Below are positions 34,894 through 46,299 of a stretch of DNA of 64,000 bases, one piece after another; position 1 is the first letter of the stretch, and each line of letters opens with the position of its first letter. The translations under genes and the position numbers were made by a program. This stretch comes from Cadophora sp. MPI-SDFR-AT-0126. Lineage: Eukaryota > Ascomycota > Leotiomycetes > Helotiales > Ploettnerulaceae. Below the pieces are notes generated by a model that had not been told where the DNA came from, made no database searches, and saw only the letters and a list, made by a program, of their open reading frames with translations. The stretch is taken from the NCBI GenBank assembly GCA_020747065.1, contig JAGMVK010000004.1:930001-994000 (forward strand), read 5' to 3'.

Positions 34894-35677
34894 GGGGTTG
34901 GTTGCCTCAGCGTTGAGGAGGTTGACCAGGTAGTGACCGCTTTTTGAGTGAACTATCCATCAACTGCTCTGAACCCCGGTCCAAACAAGGGCAGATTCGC
35001 GTTCAAAAGATGACTTCAAACAAGTACATCTTGAACCCTGCAAATTCGAAGTTTGAGGTGTCAAGAATACGCAATACCCGATTTTGCTTTCAATACCCGC
35101 AGTCCATTTCCTCGGGTTAGCTTTGCCGAAACCAGGGAACAATTGCCCCTGACTTCTTACATCTGGTACCGCCGTGTAAGAAAACATTGGGTCCGTTGCA
35201 ATAAGCTCGTACTATAAGATGACGCGGGTTGTTCTGGGATTGAAGGGTTAAAGCCGATAAATGGAGTCAGCATACATTATCGCCGCATACACCAAAGCTG
35301 CTCGCTTGCCATGCAGGGGTTGCTTCGCAAATCAGCATTGAGTCGGATATACGTTCGGCCTTGGTGTTTACGAGGCTGCTGAGTGGACTTTGATGTGCGA
35401 TGCAATATGTGGTGGTCACTCCCGTGCTAGACTAGTTTAATCAACGAGTCATTCTTCTGAAAGCCGATCACGACATTGTTTACCCCTGGACATGCGCCTG
35501 GTCACTAAGAACCAGGAATAAGATTCGAATACCTAGAGCCAAACAGAGATTGCTCCTCAATTCTTGCGGGTCCGATTTTCCTCAACGGCCATCATGATTT
35601 GGAATAATTCTCGTATCTCGTTTCGCAACATACTCACGATTGAAATGTACTCCATAAAGACTTTTTGCGTGGTTCTA

Positions 35678-35703
35678 TTTTTTTTTTGGGGGGGGGGGGG
35701 GGG
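35678..35703 (+). repeat. T10-G16 homopolymer junction
   Basis: Ten T directly followed by sixteen G, then AGGGGGA. This is a second G tract in the window, in gene-free DNA. Confidence 0.85.
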
Positions 35704-35924
35704 AGGGGGATGTCAGCTTATTTGAATTTAATTAGCGTTATGGTTATGCGACTCAATGTGGTAGCAGAATGTCAAAAAATACCTCGAGTAATTCGTACTT
35801 TGATGTCAAGGAGCACTACCAGTGGTTTCATAGCAGGTCATCATGAAAGCAAACATGAAGAGTGAATTTTTTCAAATTTTGTATATACATCCAATCTTTC
35901 TAGCTGTTAATTTCATCAATTGGG

Positions 35925-38640
35925 TCACTCGCCAGTGTTTTCATTCTCGACGACTCTATTTCTCCTCTCCGATAAACGATCCACCCTCCTCGTGTCTCTG
36001 ATTGCAGTATCCACAGCATATGACAGATCGATATGGAAGAATGACCTGTCTACTCCATGGACCGGGTTTTGACTTTTGGTCTGAATCGCACCTCTCCCAC
36101 CGGTATTTGGGTTGTCGACCTCCTTGCTTGGTAATTTTGCCGTTCGCCATTGCATCTCCTCCGTTGTGGCGTTCTCTTTCTCATCAGGTCTACTCTCTTC
36201 TTCTAACTCACCTACTTCCTTCGTTCTTGCTCCCGCAAGTCTCCTATCACCCTCCGTGGCACCTGCCAACAAGCTCGCAACAGAATAAGCAGGGCAACAG
36301 TTACCTGGACTATCTCCATTCGGGGACATAGAAGGCCTGCCAAAGCCTACAACAGCGAGGGATTTCCGTGTCCATTTGTTGTGAAGACCCGCAAAATGCC
36401 ATTCCACCACTGAAGGTGCGACGTAGCGATCACAGTGTTGCGAATATCGACGAGAGCTTGAATCGCTGCGATGTCTATATAATTCAGGGCTGAGCAGTCT
36501 AAGATGACTGCACGAAGGGCAGGAAGCTTGGTCCCTGTTGTGGCAGACTGGGCTGTTGGGTCCGACCAAAGACGATCCTGTAGTTGGGTCAGTAATTATG
36601 GTATTCTTGAGTTTTTCCCCGTGAAAGGAATATTTCATAGGAAGCCTATTTTGGTGGGAACAATGCCGTTTGATGTGGTGCTTCGTGTATGTGCCGTAAT
36701 GTAAGACAGTATATGGTCAACATGCCTCGCAACATTGACGTAATTCAACGCCTCCTAGAGACTTGTAGAGGAAAACTCCAGGATATGGTATGGCCCTTCA
36801 AGCCTTGGATTCGAGCTGTCCTTCTTGTCCATTGGTAGGTAAACGTCCCTAACTTTACCCTGGGTTTCTGCTGATGAGCAAGCAGTCTCTGAGGCACTAG
36901 CGACAGCCTCCGATGTCTCTGTCTTCTCTTCGCAGACGACCCGCTTCACCTGAATCTGTCCCAAGAATTCTCCATGTGATTGAGCCATCCGGATAAGCAA
37001 GACCGCGAATAAGAGAGCAATGGTTGTGTAAATACTCGTCTCAAGCGAGATCAAGATTCCCATCGCAACACCAACAATCCAAATTAGTAGTTCCAGAGGA
37101 GATAATTGCCAATATCTGTAAAGATCATATGGAGATGTCATCAGGTTGATCACGGCATGGATGATCAACCCTGCTAAAACGGACGTGGGAATGTAGTAGA
37201 AGACTGCTATAGTGTAGACAAGGCAAGGATCAAGCTCATCGCGCTGAACAGACCTGCGAGGGGCGTGCGAACTCCCGCCTTGTTCAGCACTGCGGAGGCG
37301 CCGAAGGAAGCCCTACAAGCATAGCCTCCCAAAAGCGTTCCGAGAGCCTTCGATATGCCTTGAGCAAGTATTTCTTGCGAAGGGATTACTGTGTAACCGT
37401 AGCGGCGACCAAAAGATTTTGCGATGGCGATGTGTTCGATGAGCAGGATGATGACGATTGCTGGAAGCTTTGGTAACGCCAATTTGACAATATCTCGGTT
37501 CAAGCTTGGAGACCCAGTATGTTTGAAGCCCGATCCAATCTTTCCGACGAGTCTGAACTTCCAGTACTGTTTCTCATGGGGAATGGTTCGGTGAACTAGC
37601 CAGCTGATAGAAGTATAGAAGGAAATGGGGAACGTAAGGCGGAGAGAAGAGATTGTTGCCCAGAGTCTCTTCTTTGCTGGCTGACGAACCTTAAATTTTG
37701 CGCAAACCTCTCGGATTATGTAAAGAAGTAGGATTGAAGAAAGACCGATGGTGGCATCCAGTTGTGTATCGGAAAGCTTCTTGAACACTTCCACATAAAC
37801 TCGAAATGGAGCCTGCCCAGTGTTGATTCCCTTGATACCAAGAGCTACAGGAAGCTGTGTCCCGACTATGGTGATGCTGGCTGACGTGAAGAAAGACGAG
37901 ATAGGAATGTAAGGAATCAGTTCGATGATCCAACCGGGACGAAAAAGGCCAAGGAAGGTGAGAATAAGTCCTGATAGGGGTATCAGGCATTTGGCAACTT
38001 CTTCTGCCGAATACAGGCTGGGGTGTTTTTCCTCAATCGAAATGATTACCCCACCAATAAGAAGGGAACCGACTGCTGTGGTCTGTGTCTCAGGTCAGAT
38101 GGATTCACTTTGACATTTTCTCATGCTGGTACTTACCCCGATTACGATATCTTTGGAAATACCAAACGGCCAATACAACGCAGCTCCTATGAAAGATGTA
38201 TAGAGACCATACTCAGGCCCAAGCTCTGCAAGAACGGTATAAGCCATTGCCTGTGGAACAACAACAAAGCCAACAGTCAGACCTAGAAAGCTTAGCCCTG
38301 TAGCTTACGCAAACTATCCAAGAAATCAAGTGGACGCAAGCGGACCCGCAATTGCATCTCCCAACAGCCAAGTCGTGAATGGAAATAGGCTTCCAAGGTA
38401 TCTTCGTGTGCCATCTCGAGTGGGTCTCATGCTCAGAAACCATTGTTTAATGGAAGGTTCTTCTTCAACGTATGAAGTGACGACAGCAGATTTCGCTTCA
38501 TTCTCCAATGCAGTCCTCTCCTTCAGTTTCGAGTTGGTTTCAATACGGAGAATCTTTCTGCTAACCCCGGCAGCTGGACGACATAAACTCATCCTGATGT
38601 GTGTAGATACCCTTTTGAAACTGGAGAATTTTGGTGGCAT
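35925..38640 (-). pseudogene. SLC26-type sulfate permease, multiply frameshifted
   Basis: Order along the gene: an N-terminal segment ending WLLGDAIAG, spliced to LTVGFVVVPQAMAYTVLAELGPEYGLYTSF; middle helices (SLLIGGVIISIEEKHPSLY, IIELIPYIPISSFF, ILAQGISKALGTLLGGYACRASFG, YYIPTSVLAGLIIHAVINL); then STAS-domain pieces (LPALRAVILDCSALNYIDIA, DRYVAPSVVEWHFAGLHNKW) and a C-terminal VDRSFFHIDLS.AV motif. These identify a plasma-membrane SulP sulfate transporter. Frame changes without splice sites occur near 37228, 36785, 36765 and 36450, and a stop falls near 36650, so the STAS half is broken. The first intron donor (GTCCGC) is also poor. The gene is probably inactive. Confidence 0.78.
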
Positions 38641-39433
38641 ATCTGGTGTAGTACTAGGTAGGGTATGTATCTTATCTCATTTATGGCCAGGTGGATAGCG
38701 TGATGGGACTAGTATATAGAAAGTCGATGAATGTGGCTCCACACGCGAGATCGATCAGATCGCAAGCTTCTACATGGACGTGACCACATCTTACCGCGAT
38801 TCGTCCATGGATCTGGTCAACGACTTGGCGAATTCGAGCTGGTCGGGCAACCTGAGGGACGGCCATCACCAACATTCGATGCGCACTCTCCGCTACCAAG
38901 ACTGGTCGCCGAAACGATCTTATTCTGGTCGGCGTTCACTCGCACTGAAGATTCACTAGTTACGAGATAGAGTTTGACGCTTGCGCGGCACAGCGGGAGA
39001 ACCCTGGTGGGCTTCTCGTTAATCGAAGTGGTTTGTTTGGTGACAATGAAAGTGAAGCCTGCTAATCTCCTGCTTTTTCATGAACTCGAAGTCCATCATG
39101 AAAAGTGAAATTAACACGTCGATTGGTTTGCGCCTGTAAAGAACAGATGTTCACGATAGATTTAATACCCGTCACATTTACTGGTCTTCAATTGTACATG
39201 GCTCCGGAACTTGAGCATAATCTTGAGATGACTGGAGAAAACACTCCACGAGTAATGCTAATGGCGATCTAATTCTACAAGTATGCTTTTGGTCCATGCT
39301 TTTGATCTTTTACATTAGCTTCCAGGCCTGAAAAATTGCCACAGGGAAAAGCAAATTCCACCATGAATATATTCGATGGTCCCCCGAACAACCTCCTATG
39401 TGAGAACCCTCAAGCCGAGCTTCAATTCTCCAT
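38641..39433. other. Intergenic
   Basis: No gene is recognised between the permease start and the oxidoreductase end. Confidence 0.4.
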
Positions 39434-40793
39434 TCAGTTGATCCAACCCTTCGGCCCTCCCCATTTGCCTTTCACCATGTACTTGCCATACACCCAAGGA
39501 AAGAAATCCTTTTTGAGATGATAAAATGCTCTGCGGGGGTACTGCTTGATCTATGCCGAACCAGCTGTTAAATGTCTCCTTCGGCTCCCCTCCATACTTG
39601 AATTCTGCCAAGAGGACCTTTCCATACTCTGTCAGTAGCGGACAAGATGTGTATCCATCGTACACCGCGTCCGGTTCCTTCCCTTCCAGCGAAGACATCA
39701 GATTGCTGACCAAGACCGGAGCTTGAGAGGTGATAGCCGCTACAGTTTTCGAAGTTGGCAGGCTTGAAGCATCGCCAATCGACCAGACATTTTTGTACTT
39801 TTTATGCTGAGTGCTGCTGTCACTCACGTCGACGTATCCAGCTTCATTCGACAGAGGACTTTTCTTGACGAAAGTGTGTGGCCTGTTCTTTGGTGCAACG
39901 TGCAGGAAATCGAACTTTTTCTTCACTTGCTCTTTGCCGCCTGGCCGAGCAAAGGTTGCTGTGTTGCCCTCGACTTCAACTAGATCGTGCTCGAACATGC
40001 CTTCAACACCTCTCTCGATGCGCAATTCTTCAAGCTTGGCGCTGTACTTTGGTACGCCGAACATCGTGGGCAAACCGGTAGCAAAGGTGATCTTGATTGG
40101 TGAATCAGATGCATTACTCTTGTACAGGCCAGCGTTCTTCCAGTGATCCAGTGCCAGCCACATGATTTTTTGAGGCGCCCCGGCGCACTTGACTACACCA
40201 GCTGGTTGAGTGAAGATGGCCGTCCCACTTTTGAGTTTCTGAATCTGAGGGAACACTTTGTCGCAATACCGATAGTCGTAAATGGAGGAGACAGGAGATT
40301 CCGGATCGGCGATGATTTCGGGCAAGCCCTTGACAGTTTCATAATCCACCTTGATTCCGGGAACAACGACAAGTTGCTCATAATTGATCTTGTCGCCATT
40401 GCCGAGGGTAATGGAATTGTCATCTGGGGAGAAAGTTTGGACGCCATTGTTGTAGAACTTGAGTTTTGGATCGATCAAGCTGTCGAGTGGTTCCCGTAAC
40501 TCTTCTTTTGTTTTAAGTCCTCCACCGACAAGTGTCCATCCAGGTTGATAATTGTGCCATGTTGCCGGATCCACAACGGCGATATCGTTTTCAGCGAACT
40601 GCCCCTTCCGTAGAAGCTGATGACTGACGGATAAGCCTGCTGAACCACCACCAACGACGACAACTTTGTGATTTCGATTGGCTGAGCTCACAGGAGATAC
40701 TGTAGCCAATCCTCGAAATATAAGACCTTTTTGCGACTGAGCACCAGAGCGCACAGCCGAAGCTGCCGTCCTGGAGATCTGGCTGCGGTACAT
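39396..40793 (-). CDS. SQR: Sulfide:quinone oxidoreductase, mitochondrial (C-terminal frameshift)
   Basis: One exon with ATG at 40793. The N-terminus is basic and Ser/Arg-rich (about 35 residues, mitochondrial presequence). Next are the FAD-binding VVVGGGSAGLS and the WHNYQPGWTLVG block, then KCAGAPQKIMW with a redox cysteine and NVWSIGDASSLPTSKT near the C-terminal FAD contact. The enzyme oxidises H2S at the inner mitochondrial membrane, passing electrons to ubiquinone. The last 36 or so residues are off-family in the open frame. Dropping one C from a five-C run (39535-39539) restores the expected WVYGKYMVKGKWGG ending with a stop at 39434-39436. The run may be an assembly error or a real lesion. 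A persulfide dioxygenase gene lies divergently upstream. Confidence 0.9.
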   Translation of the reverse strand: MYRSQISRTAASAVRSGAQSQKGLIFRGLATVSPVSSANRNHKVVVVGGGSAGLSVSHQLLRKGQFAENDIAVVDPATWHNYQPGWTLVGGGLKTKEELREPLDSLIDPKLKFYNNGVQTFSPDDNSITLGNGDKINYEQLVVVPGIKVDYETVKGLPEIIADPESPVSSIYDYRYCDKVFPQIQKLKSGTAIFTQPAGVVKCAGAPQKIMWLALDHWKNAGLYKSNASDSPIKITFATGLPTMFGVPKYSAKLEELRIERGVEGMFEHDLVEVEGNTATFARPGGKEQVKKKFDFLHVAPKNRPHTFVKKSPLSNEAGYVDVSDSSTQHKKYKNVWSIGDASSLPTSKTVAAITSQAPVLVSNLMSSLEGKEPDAVYDGYTSCPLLTEYGKVLLAEFKYGGEPKETFNSWFGIDQAVPPQSILSSQKGFLSLGVWQVHGERQMGRAEGLDQLNGELKLGLRVLT

Positions 40794-42055
40794 GTTGGCG
40801 GCGGCCTTGAGAAAAGAAATACGGGGTTTCTGGCTCTTAGAAGATGAATAATATCAAGGACAAAGAAAGATGAAAGATGCAACTAGCGAAACCGGAGGAT
40901 GACTGTCCTTGCATGTCGTGAATGGCGAGGTGGAAAATGAGGCGAAAGATTTTTAATCCTGGTTGAAACTCAGGCGACCAATCGCAGTGGCCAAATCTAG
41001 CCAAAATAATGGGGCCATATGAGGAATTCTCAATAATATGATGCATCCCTAGATTGAAAACATACGAGTATACTTATGACATTCCGTATCTCCCCGCGTT
41101 CTCGGGCTCTATATTTCACGCAAACTTGCGCATGTCAGACCATCGACAAAGTCGATTTGAGGTTTACTGGATTTCGGGGACGTTGGTGAGAGATCCCTGC
41201 TCCTGGCCTGTCAATTCGCCCGTCAGGCATGCTGACAGGTGCTAACCTGGTTTAATTAGTAAATTCCAGGCCTGGACCTCCACAGTTTGGGGCAAGATTT
41301 ACAGGCTTTGTCAGGGTTTGCATCACGGTCATCCGGGGCTTTTCGCTTATTCGGCGACCAAAACATTGAAAGCACAGTTAAGTATCCTAACAAAGTCGAC
41401 GTAAGCTGAGAAGACACCATCCGTTGCTAAAGGTTTCATAGAATCCAACAAGAAGCATGAGGGAAGAGGCTCAGCGTCTGCCGAAAATGAGTACTGACGA
41501 TGGCACATTGACGTCTGTATGAAGATCAAATGAAAGGTCAAAGCGAAGCTTCCTTCCCCCCTGGGCGGCCCTTTTCACGAATCCAGAGGGCGAATCATAT
41601 CTGGAAATTCAAATTTGCAGAATAACAAAGGCATGCACCATAATAAATTCCATGAGACAATCTCTCCAACATTTTCCAACGTCCGCATACCTCCTGTCTT
41701 TGCGGGTGCATCCTTGTCAGCACCCAAGGAGTAACGGGTATCGAGATCTGCCGTGAACAGCTTCAAATTCAGGTCATGAACTACCGACAAGGTACACAAT
41801 GATTCTGAACTAATACTAGAATACCTCGGGATCGTATCTTCACATCTGTTAGGGTGAGATTCGAAACGTCGTGCCAGAAGCAGTACATGTGTTAATAGTC
41901 GGCGACCCGTTAAGCGGTCGCCGAAGCGAAACCTCCGGCAGTGGCGGATTAGGTCCTGGATCAGGACTGCGTGCACTCGAATATATTTATACTTCCGACT
42001 CTTCGACAATATCTTCTCGTGCGCAGCCACTCTTGCACGAATCTCTGCTAGCAAC
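40794..42055. other. Divergent promoter region of the sulfide-oxidation pair
   Basis: This 1.26 kb lies between SQR and persulfide dioxygenase starts, transcribed away from each other. Only weak ORFs are present. A shared promoter is plausible but no binding site was assigned. Confidence 0.45.
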
Positions 42056-43297
42056 ATGAAAGGTTTTCAGCATCACTTCAAGCATGTTGGGCGGCGGGTC
42101 CCAAGTTTATCCATGACCTCCGGGCCTTCGCGATGCCTCTCCTCCAAAATTATGGACTCAAAAAGTTGTGTTTCTGAGCAGCAATCCAATTTCAAGGTCC
42201 CATACACCTCACATGGGTCAAGCAAAGCTTCAATTCTGCCAACCAGCAGCCAGGGTCCTCAACGGCAATTGCGTAATGGCTTGAGAACAACTGCCTTCCC
42301 AGAGGGTCAACAAAATTTGGCAAGAAGAGAGCCATACAGTACCGTTGTGTCAAAAACCGCGGAGGCGATCATTCATAATATATTTGAGAAGACTACGGGG
42401 ACTTGGCAATATTTGATAGCGGACCCTTCGACGCTCTCGGCGGTCATCATCGATCCTGTTCTGGATTACGATCCCGTGACTCAAGTCATTTCCACGAGAA
42501 CCGCTGATGCACTTCTCGCGACGGCTATCGGAAAGGGATATAAGGTGGATAAAATCCTAGAAACACATGCCCACGCCGATCATCTCACAGCCGCTTTCTA
42601 CCTCCAGAAACAAGTCACGCGATTACAAGGTCACAGGCCGCCGACATGTATTGGGAAGCGCATCAAACAGGTACAGAGGATGTTGGGAGAGAAGTATGGT
42701 GTCGTGGCAGAAGAATATGATGGTGTCTTCGATATATTCCTCGATGACGATGAGACATTCAGCCTTGGGGACGTGGAAGTGATAGCCATGCATTTGCCAG
42801 GACATACACCAGATCATTTGGGGTACAAGATCGGAGGTAAGATCTCATCAACACATCACTTTCCAATGGGCTGACAAATAAATCCAGATAATGTGTTCTG
42901 TGGAGATTCAATCTTCCATGCGGACATTGGCAGTGCACGCTGCGATTTCCCAGGCGGGAGTGCTCACGACTTATTTCGTTCTGGCCGAAGACTCCTCGCA
43001 TTACCCAGCACTGTAAAAATCTGGACCGGTCATGACTATCCTCCAAACGATCGGACTACACCCATGGCATTCATGACTGTTCAAGATCATAGAAAGCAGA
43101 ACAAACATTTATCGGACAGCGTCACGGAGGAAGATTTTGTACATCTACGAAAAGAACGTGATGCGACTCTGGGAGAACCGAGATTGCTGCACCAGTCTCT
43201 ACAGATCAACATTCGGGGTGGACGGCCACCGAAGCCTACAGCGCTGGGAGATTCCTTTCTTCATCTGCCGATGAAGTTGAAGGGTGTGGAACTATAA
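42056..43297 (+). CDS. Persulfide dioxygenase (ETHE1-like metallo-beta-lactamase fold)
   Basis: Two exons (42056-42836 and 42888-43297) give 396 aa. A long basic/Ser-rich N-terminus (about 90 residues) probably directs it to mitochondria. The domain shows ETHAHADHLTAA (HxHxDH iron site), MHLPGHTPDHLGY (second-sphere His), FCGDSIFHADIGSARCDFPGGSA and WTGHDYPP (final His). These are hallmarks of ETHE1/persulfide dioxygenases, which oxidise glutathione persulfide to sulfite with O2. That is the step after SQR in mitochondrial sulfide removal, and the SQR gene lies divergently next door. The LRKERDATLGEPRLLHQSLQ segment near the end is typical of the bacterial-like Blh subgroup. Confidence 0.9.
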
Positions 43298-43432
43298 ATA
43301 TTTGGGCCGTTCACTGGCTGGGATTCAGAGAAGTGGGAAATTGTACCATTTGTGGACTCCCTTCGATCTGAAAGACAAGATTTCCTTAGTGAGTGATTTG
43401 CAATTTCAGGTGAAAAAGTGCCGAGACTCTCA

Positions 43433-44216
43433 TTAGTCTCCCGTCAAAAACCTCTCCATAGTATTGTCTCGCATGATAGACATGTCAATCCTAATCGCTG
43501 GGACAGACACCCTTGCATTTGGATCTGCCCCACTTTCAAGCAGTATCCTAACGGAAGCGTCCTCCCCATTGTCCACTGCAGCAAACAGTGGGGTGTGTCC
43601 CTGATCATTCTTTGCATCAATCTCTGCTCCAGCTTCGATTAACGCAACGATGGTGCTCGTATGTCCATGAGCCGCTGCCAGATGAAGAGGAGTCTGGCCT
43701 GTATCATCTCTCGCCGCAATGTCAACTTCGGAGTCTGATAGGATGCGAACAATAGTATGATAGCCCTTCTGAGCAGCGATGTGCATCACCGTGGATCCCG
43801 GAACGGGACGTGATGGAGAATGATTCTGTTTGAAAGTCAATGAAGTGAAGCACAAAATTTCGCAAAGTGATATCCTACCACAGCACTCTCGGGTGGCGAA
43901 AGTTGGCCAGTCTCAGCTTGCATAGCACAGGATGTATTCAGCGCTATCCAATCTATGAACATCAGTCAAGGATTGGACGTCATCAACTTAAGTTGTTGAC
44001 TTTTAACCAACCAAAATCTAATATTGGGGAGGAGACTCCTTCCTGGACATTGGAAGGCTTGTCAACTTCATTCCCACAGCTGAATGCGAAGTTGTCAGTT
44101 ACAATCATCGAATCTCTTCTGTTTTCCAATTGTCGTTCTGCCATTTTCAGCTTCCGCTTAATATTCTCCCTGTATCTGCGTTGAGCTTCTCGATTTTGCA
44201 GTTTCCGGCGCTCCAT
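43433..44216 (-). CDS. bZIP-like basic region plus ankyrin repeats
   Basis: Three exons (44216-43988, 43952-43879, 43825-43433) join to 231 aa with consistent phases, though the first donor (GTTGAT) is non-consensus. The N-terminus RRKLQNREAQRRYRENIKRKL matches the fungal AP-1-type basic region (N..AQR.YR), followed by a short charged helix. The C-terminal half has three ankyrin units with TPLHLAAAHGH and TPLFAAVDNG signatures. Ascomycetes commonly carry such bZIP-ANK proteins as transcriptional regulators. It lies about 1.5 kb from the RiPP precursor gene and could regulate the neighbouring cluster; no evidence beyond proximity. Confidence 0.7.
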
Positions 44217-45703
44217 TGGATGAAAGGTGCTCCTTCGAGGAAGCTGCGCACGTCTGCTATGATAGAGTTAAGGATCCAAAGTTCTGCAAAGCTTCGACCG
44301 AGACTCCAGAAATAGAATTCCCGTCAGTCTATCAAATGAAAAGTACTATTTCGAGTTGTCGAAAGGCTTTCTCAGAACAGCTGGTGCTGGCTGCCATCCT
44401 GCATGGCTTAAGTTGAGTTTCTGAATCTCCACCGTCGGCATTCAGTTGTACCAAAAATCGAGATCAAGACATATGTCGTACACGAAGTCTAGACCTATGG
44501 TGCGCAATGAAGAGCGGTCAAAATTATCCATTCGACATGACAGTGATTGGGCCCGAAACGAGGAAGGCACACCGATCCTGGCGGTCAACGGCGGTGGAGA
44601 GCCAGATCACCTAACAAATAGCAATTGAGGATCGGAACATGAGAATGTCCACCATCAAGGGGGAATCTTTCGGCTGCCTACAGCCGGCTCGAGTGAGAAC
44701 TTAAGTGGACGTTGATTTTGTAGGTTATAAAAAAGGCGGGGTACATACGATTCAAGTTTCGCCACTTTGTGATCTCGAGTTTGGAACACTCTAGAAACCC
44801 TAGAGCATAGAACAAGCTTTGGAATTTGATGAGTTCGTACCTGCACGATTCCCTTTGACGGGTCGCACAGAAGCATGTTGTCGGTGGGGTCACTTGTTTT
44901 GACTCGGTTCCAACCTCGCTTAACCCTTTGCGGGGTACTGCCACAAATCGAAGTGAGTAGTAGTTTCCAAACCACCTCACGAATGAAAGAGTGAATCGGC
45001 TTCTCAATGATTCCCGGATCAGTAACTACTGCTCAGTCTTAGTTGTTAACTAAGATTGAAACATGCTCAGCATAATTTCATTTAACTGCACGTAATTTTC
45101 TACGGCGACGGCCCTCTTGTCTGTCACACAGCATCAGTGGCTTCATTCCGCTGTCGCACGCACCTCACCGCCATCTCGACGTGGATCGATTTTAGAGATA
45201 TATCCAATTAACAAATCAGCTATACAAATTTTTCCATCAAGGACGGCCTTCACCGCATATCCATTAGGATGTTCGGGGTGACATTGATGTGGACAGGTCC
45301 CTTTTGGCGATGCGGAGTTAAATGATACAAGCCGAAGCTTTGCATATTGTACTTGCAATGGTGGGTTTTTTGGGCCAAAGGCAACATCGCAAAGTAGGCA
45401 GAGTCTTCTGTGCTTGATCTGGAACTCATATTTCATTCGAAAGACGCGAACACTAGCTACTAATCAAGAAAACGATCCCAGAAATATCCCGATCCAGCAC
45501 GTAAAGCCTTTAGGAGCATGAGGATGTCCAGAGATTCCTTCCAAGACCCTGTGTTTTCTAGCAATGTCAGCTCGTCCTATCTCAGGATAATGTCCGAGCC
45601 CATGAATAAGAGGGGGTAGAGATTTATGATGGTCTCTTCCCCGTGGACGAATTTCTCACACTTACTGGGGTATCAGAGGAATTTAGATGGTCCTCTATAC
45701 TGC
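44217..45703. other. Intergenic
   Basis: It includes a weak 97-codon frame at 45143-45436 (separate entry). Otherwise nothing is recognised. Confidence 0.4.
45143..45436 (-). CDS. Possible small ORF, unrecognised
   Basis: It is 97 codons from a true ATG with CLLC and CPHQC cysteine pairs that could bind a metal. There is no family match and no neighbour logic except its position beside the RiPP precursor gene. It may be spurious. Confidence 0.2.
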   Translation of the reverse strand: MKYEFQIKHRRLCLLCDVAFGPKNPPLQVQYAKLRLVSFNSASPKGTCPHQCHPEHPNGYAVKAVLDGKICIADLLIGYISKIDPRRDGGEVRATAE

Positions 45704-46299
45704 CTAGCAGTAATTCCCAAGTGCTTGATCGGCCTGTGCGTTGTTCCTGGCAGAAGCCACGCAGTAATTGCCAATGAGTTGGTCAGCAGACATTTCACGC
45801 TTGTCATTATGACCAGCAAAGCGCTCGTTGTAGCTTCCCAGAGCCTGGTCGTCAGCCGCTTCAGATCGCTTCTCGGTGGAATCAGAGAGTCTCTGGTTTT
45901 CGCAGTAGTTTCCCAAGGCGTGGTCACTAGTCCCTTCAGAACGCTTGACAACAGAGTTGGTCTGTCGTTTTTGCTCGTAGTAGTTTCCAAGTGCCACATC
46001 TCCAACTGATTCCTCTCTCTTTTCAATTGGAGAGCTCGCGATGCGCGGACGGTAACTCCCAATGGCTGCGGCCTCATGATGCTCAGCACGCTGTCCAACA
46101 CGCGAGGCGGCTCTTTGCTCGTAGTAGTTTCCCAGTGCTGTGTCTTCCATGGACTCAGCACGTTTGGCAATCACGAGGCTGGGGTCTTTTAAGCAAGTTA
46201 GAGACAATTTGATCACGTTTTTCTTCTGGGATAGTTACCAGCAACTGGAAGGGCAACAGTTGAGCCAATGATGGCTGCGAGGAGCAGTTGGTAACGCAT
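45704..46299 (-). CDS. RiPP precursor (dikaritin/ustiloxin-type, Kex2-processed repeat peptide)
   Basis: Two exons (46299-46239 and 46185-45704, 53-nt intron with GTAACT donor and CTAAC branch site) give 180 aa. Residues 1-20 form a signal peptide. The rest is seven imperfect repeats of roughly 18-25 residues, each ending in a small acidic leader, then (A/L)-(L/I)-G-(N/S)-Y. The core tyrosines fall at residues 41, 65, 89, 114, 139, 161 and 179. Lys-Arg sites at 28-29, 76-77, 93-94, 101-102, 126-127 and 149-150 suit Kex2. This architecture matches fungal precursors such as UstA and PhomA, with a different core. The product may be toxic but nothing here shows it. A mating pheromone is considered and rejected. 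Confidence 0.88.

Larger units (their letters stand above)
34270..35924. other. Gene-poor interval
   Basis: This 1.6 kb stretch has no credible coding frame. It holds the hairpin at 34798-34893 and the T10G16 tract near 35690; both are listed separately. Confidence 0.45.

Noticed and set aside
45704..46299. Alpha-type mating pheromone precursor
   Set aside because: It has a signal peptide and Kex2 sites, but the repeats are non-identical, lack the Trp/Cys/Pro-Gly pattern of ascomycete alpha pheromones, and the neighbours are UstYa oxidases and a tyrosinase.
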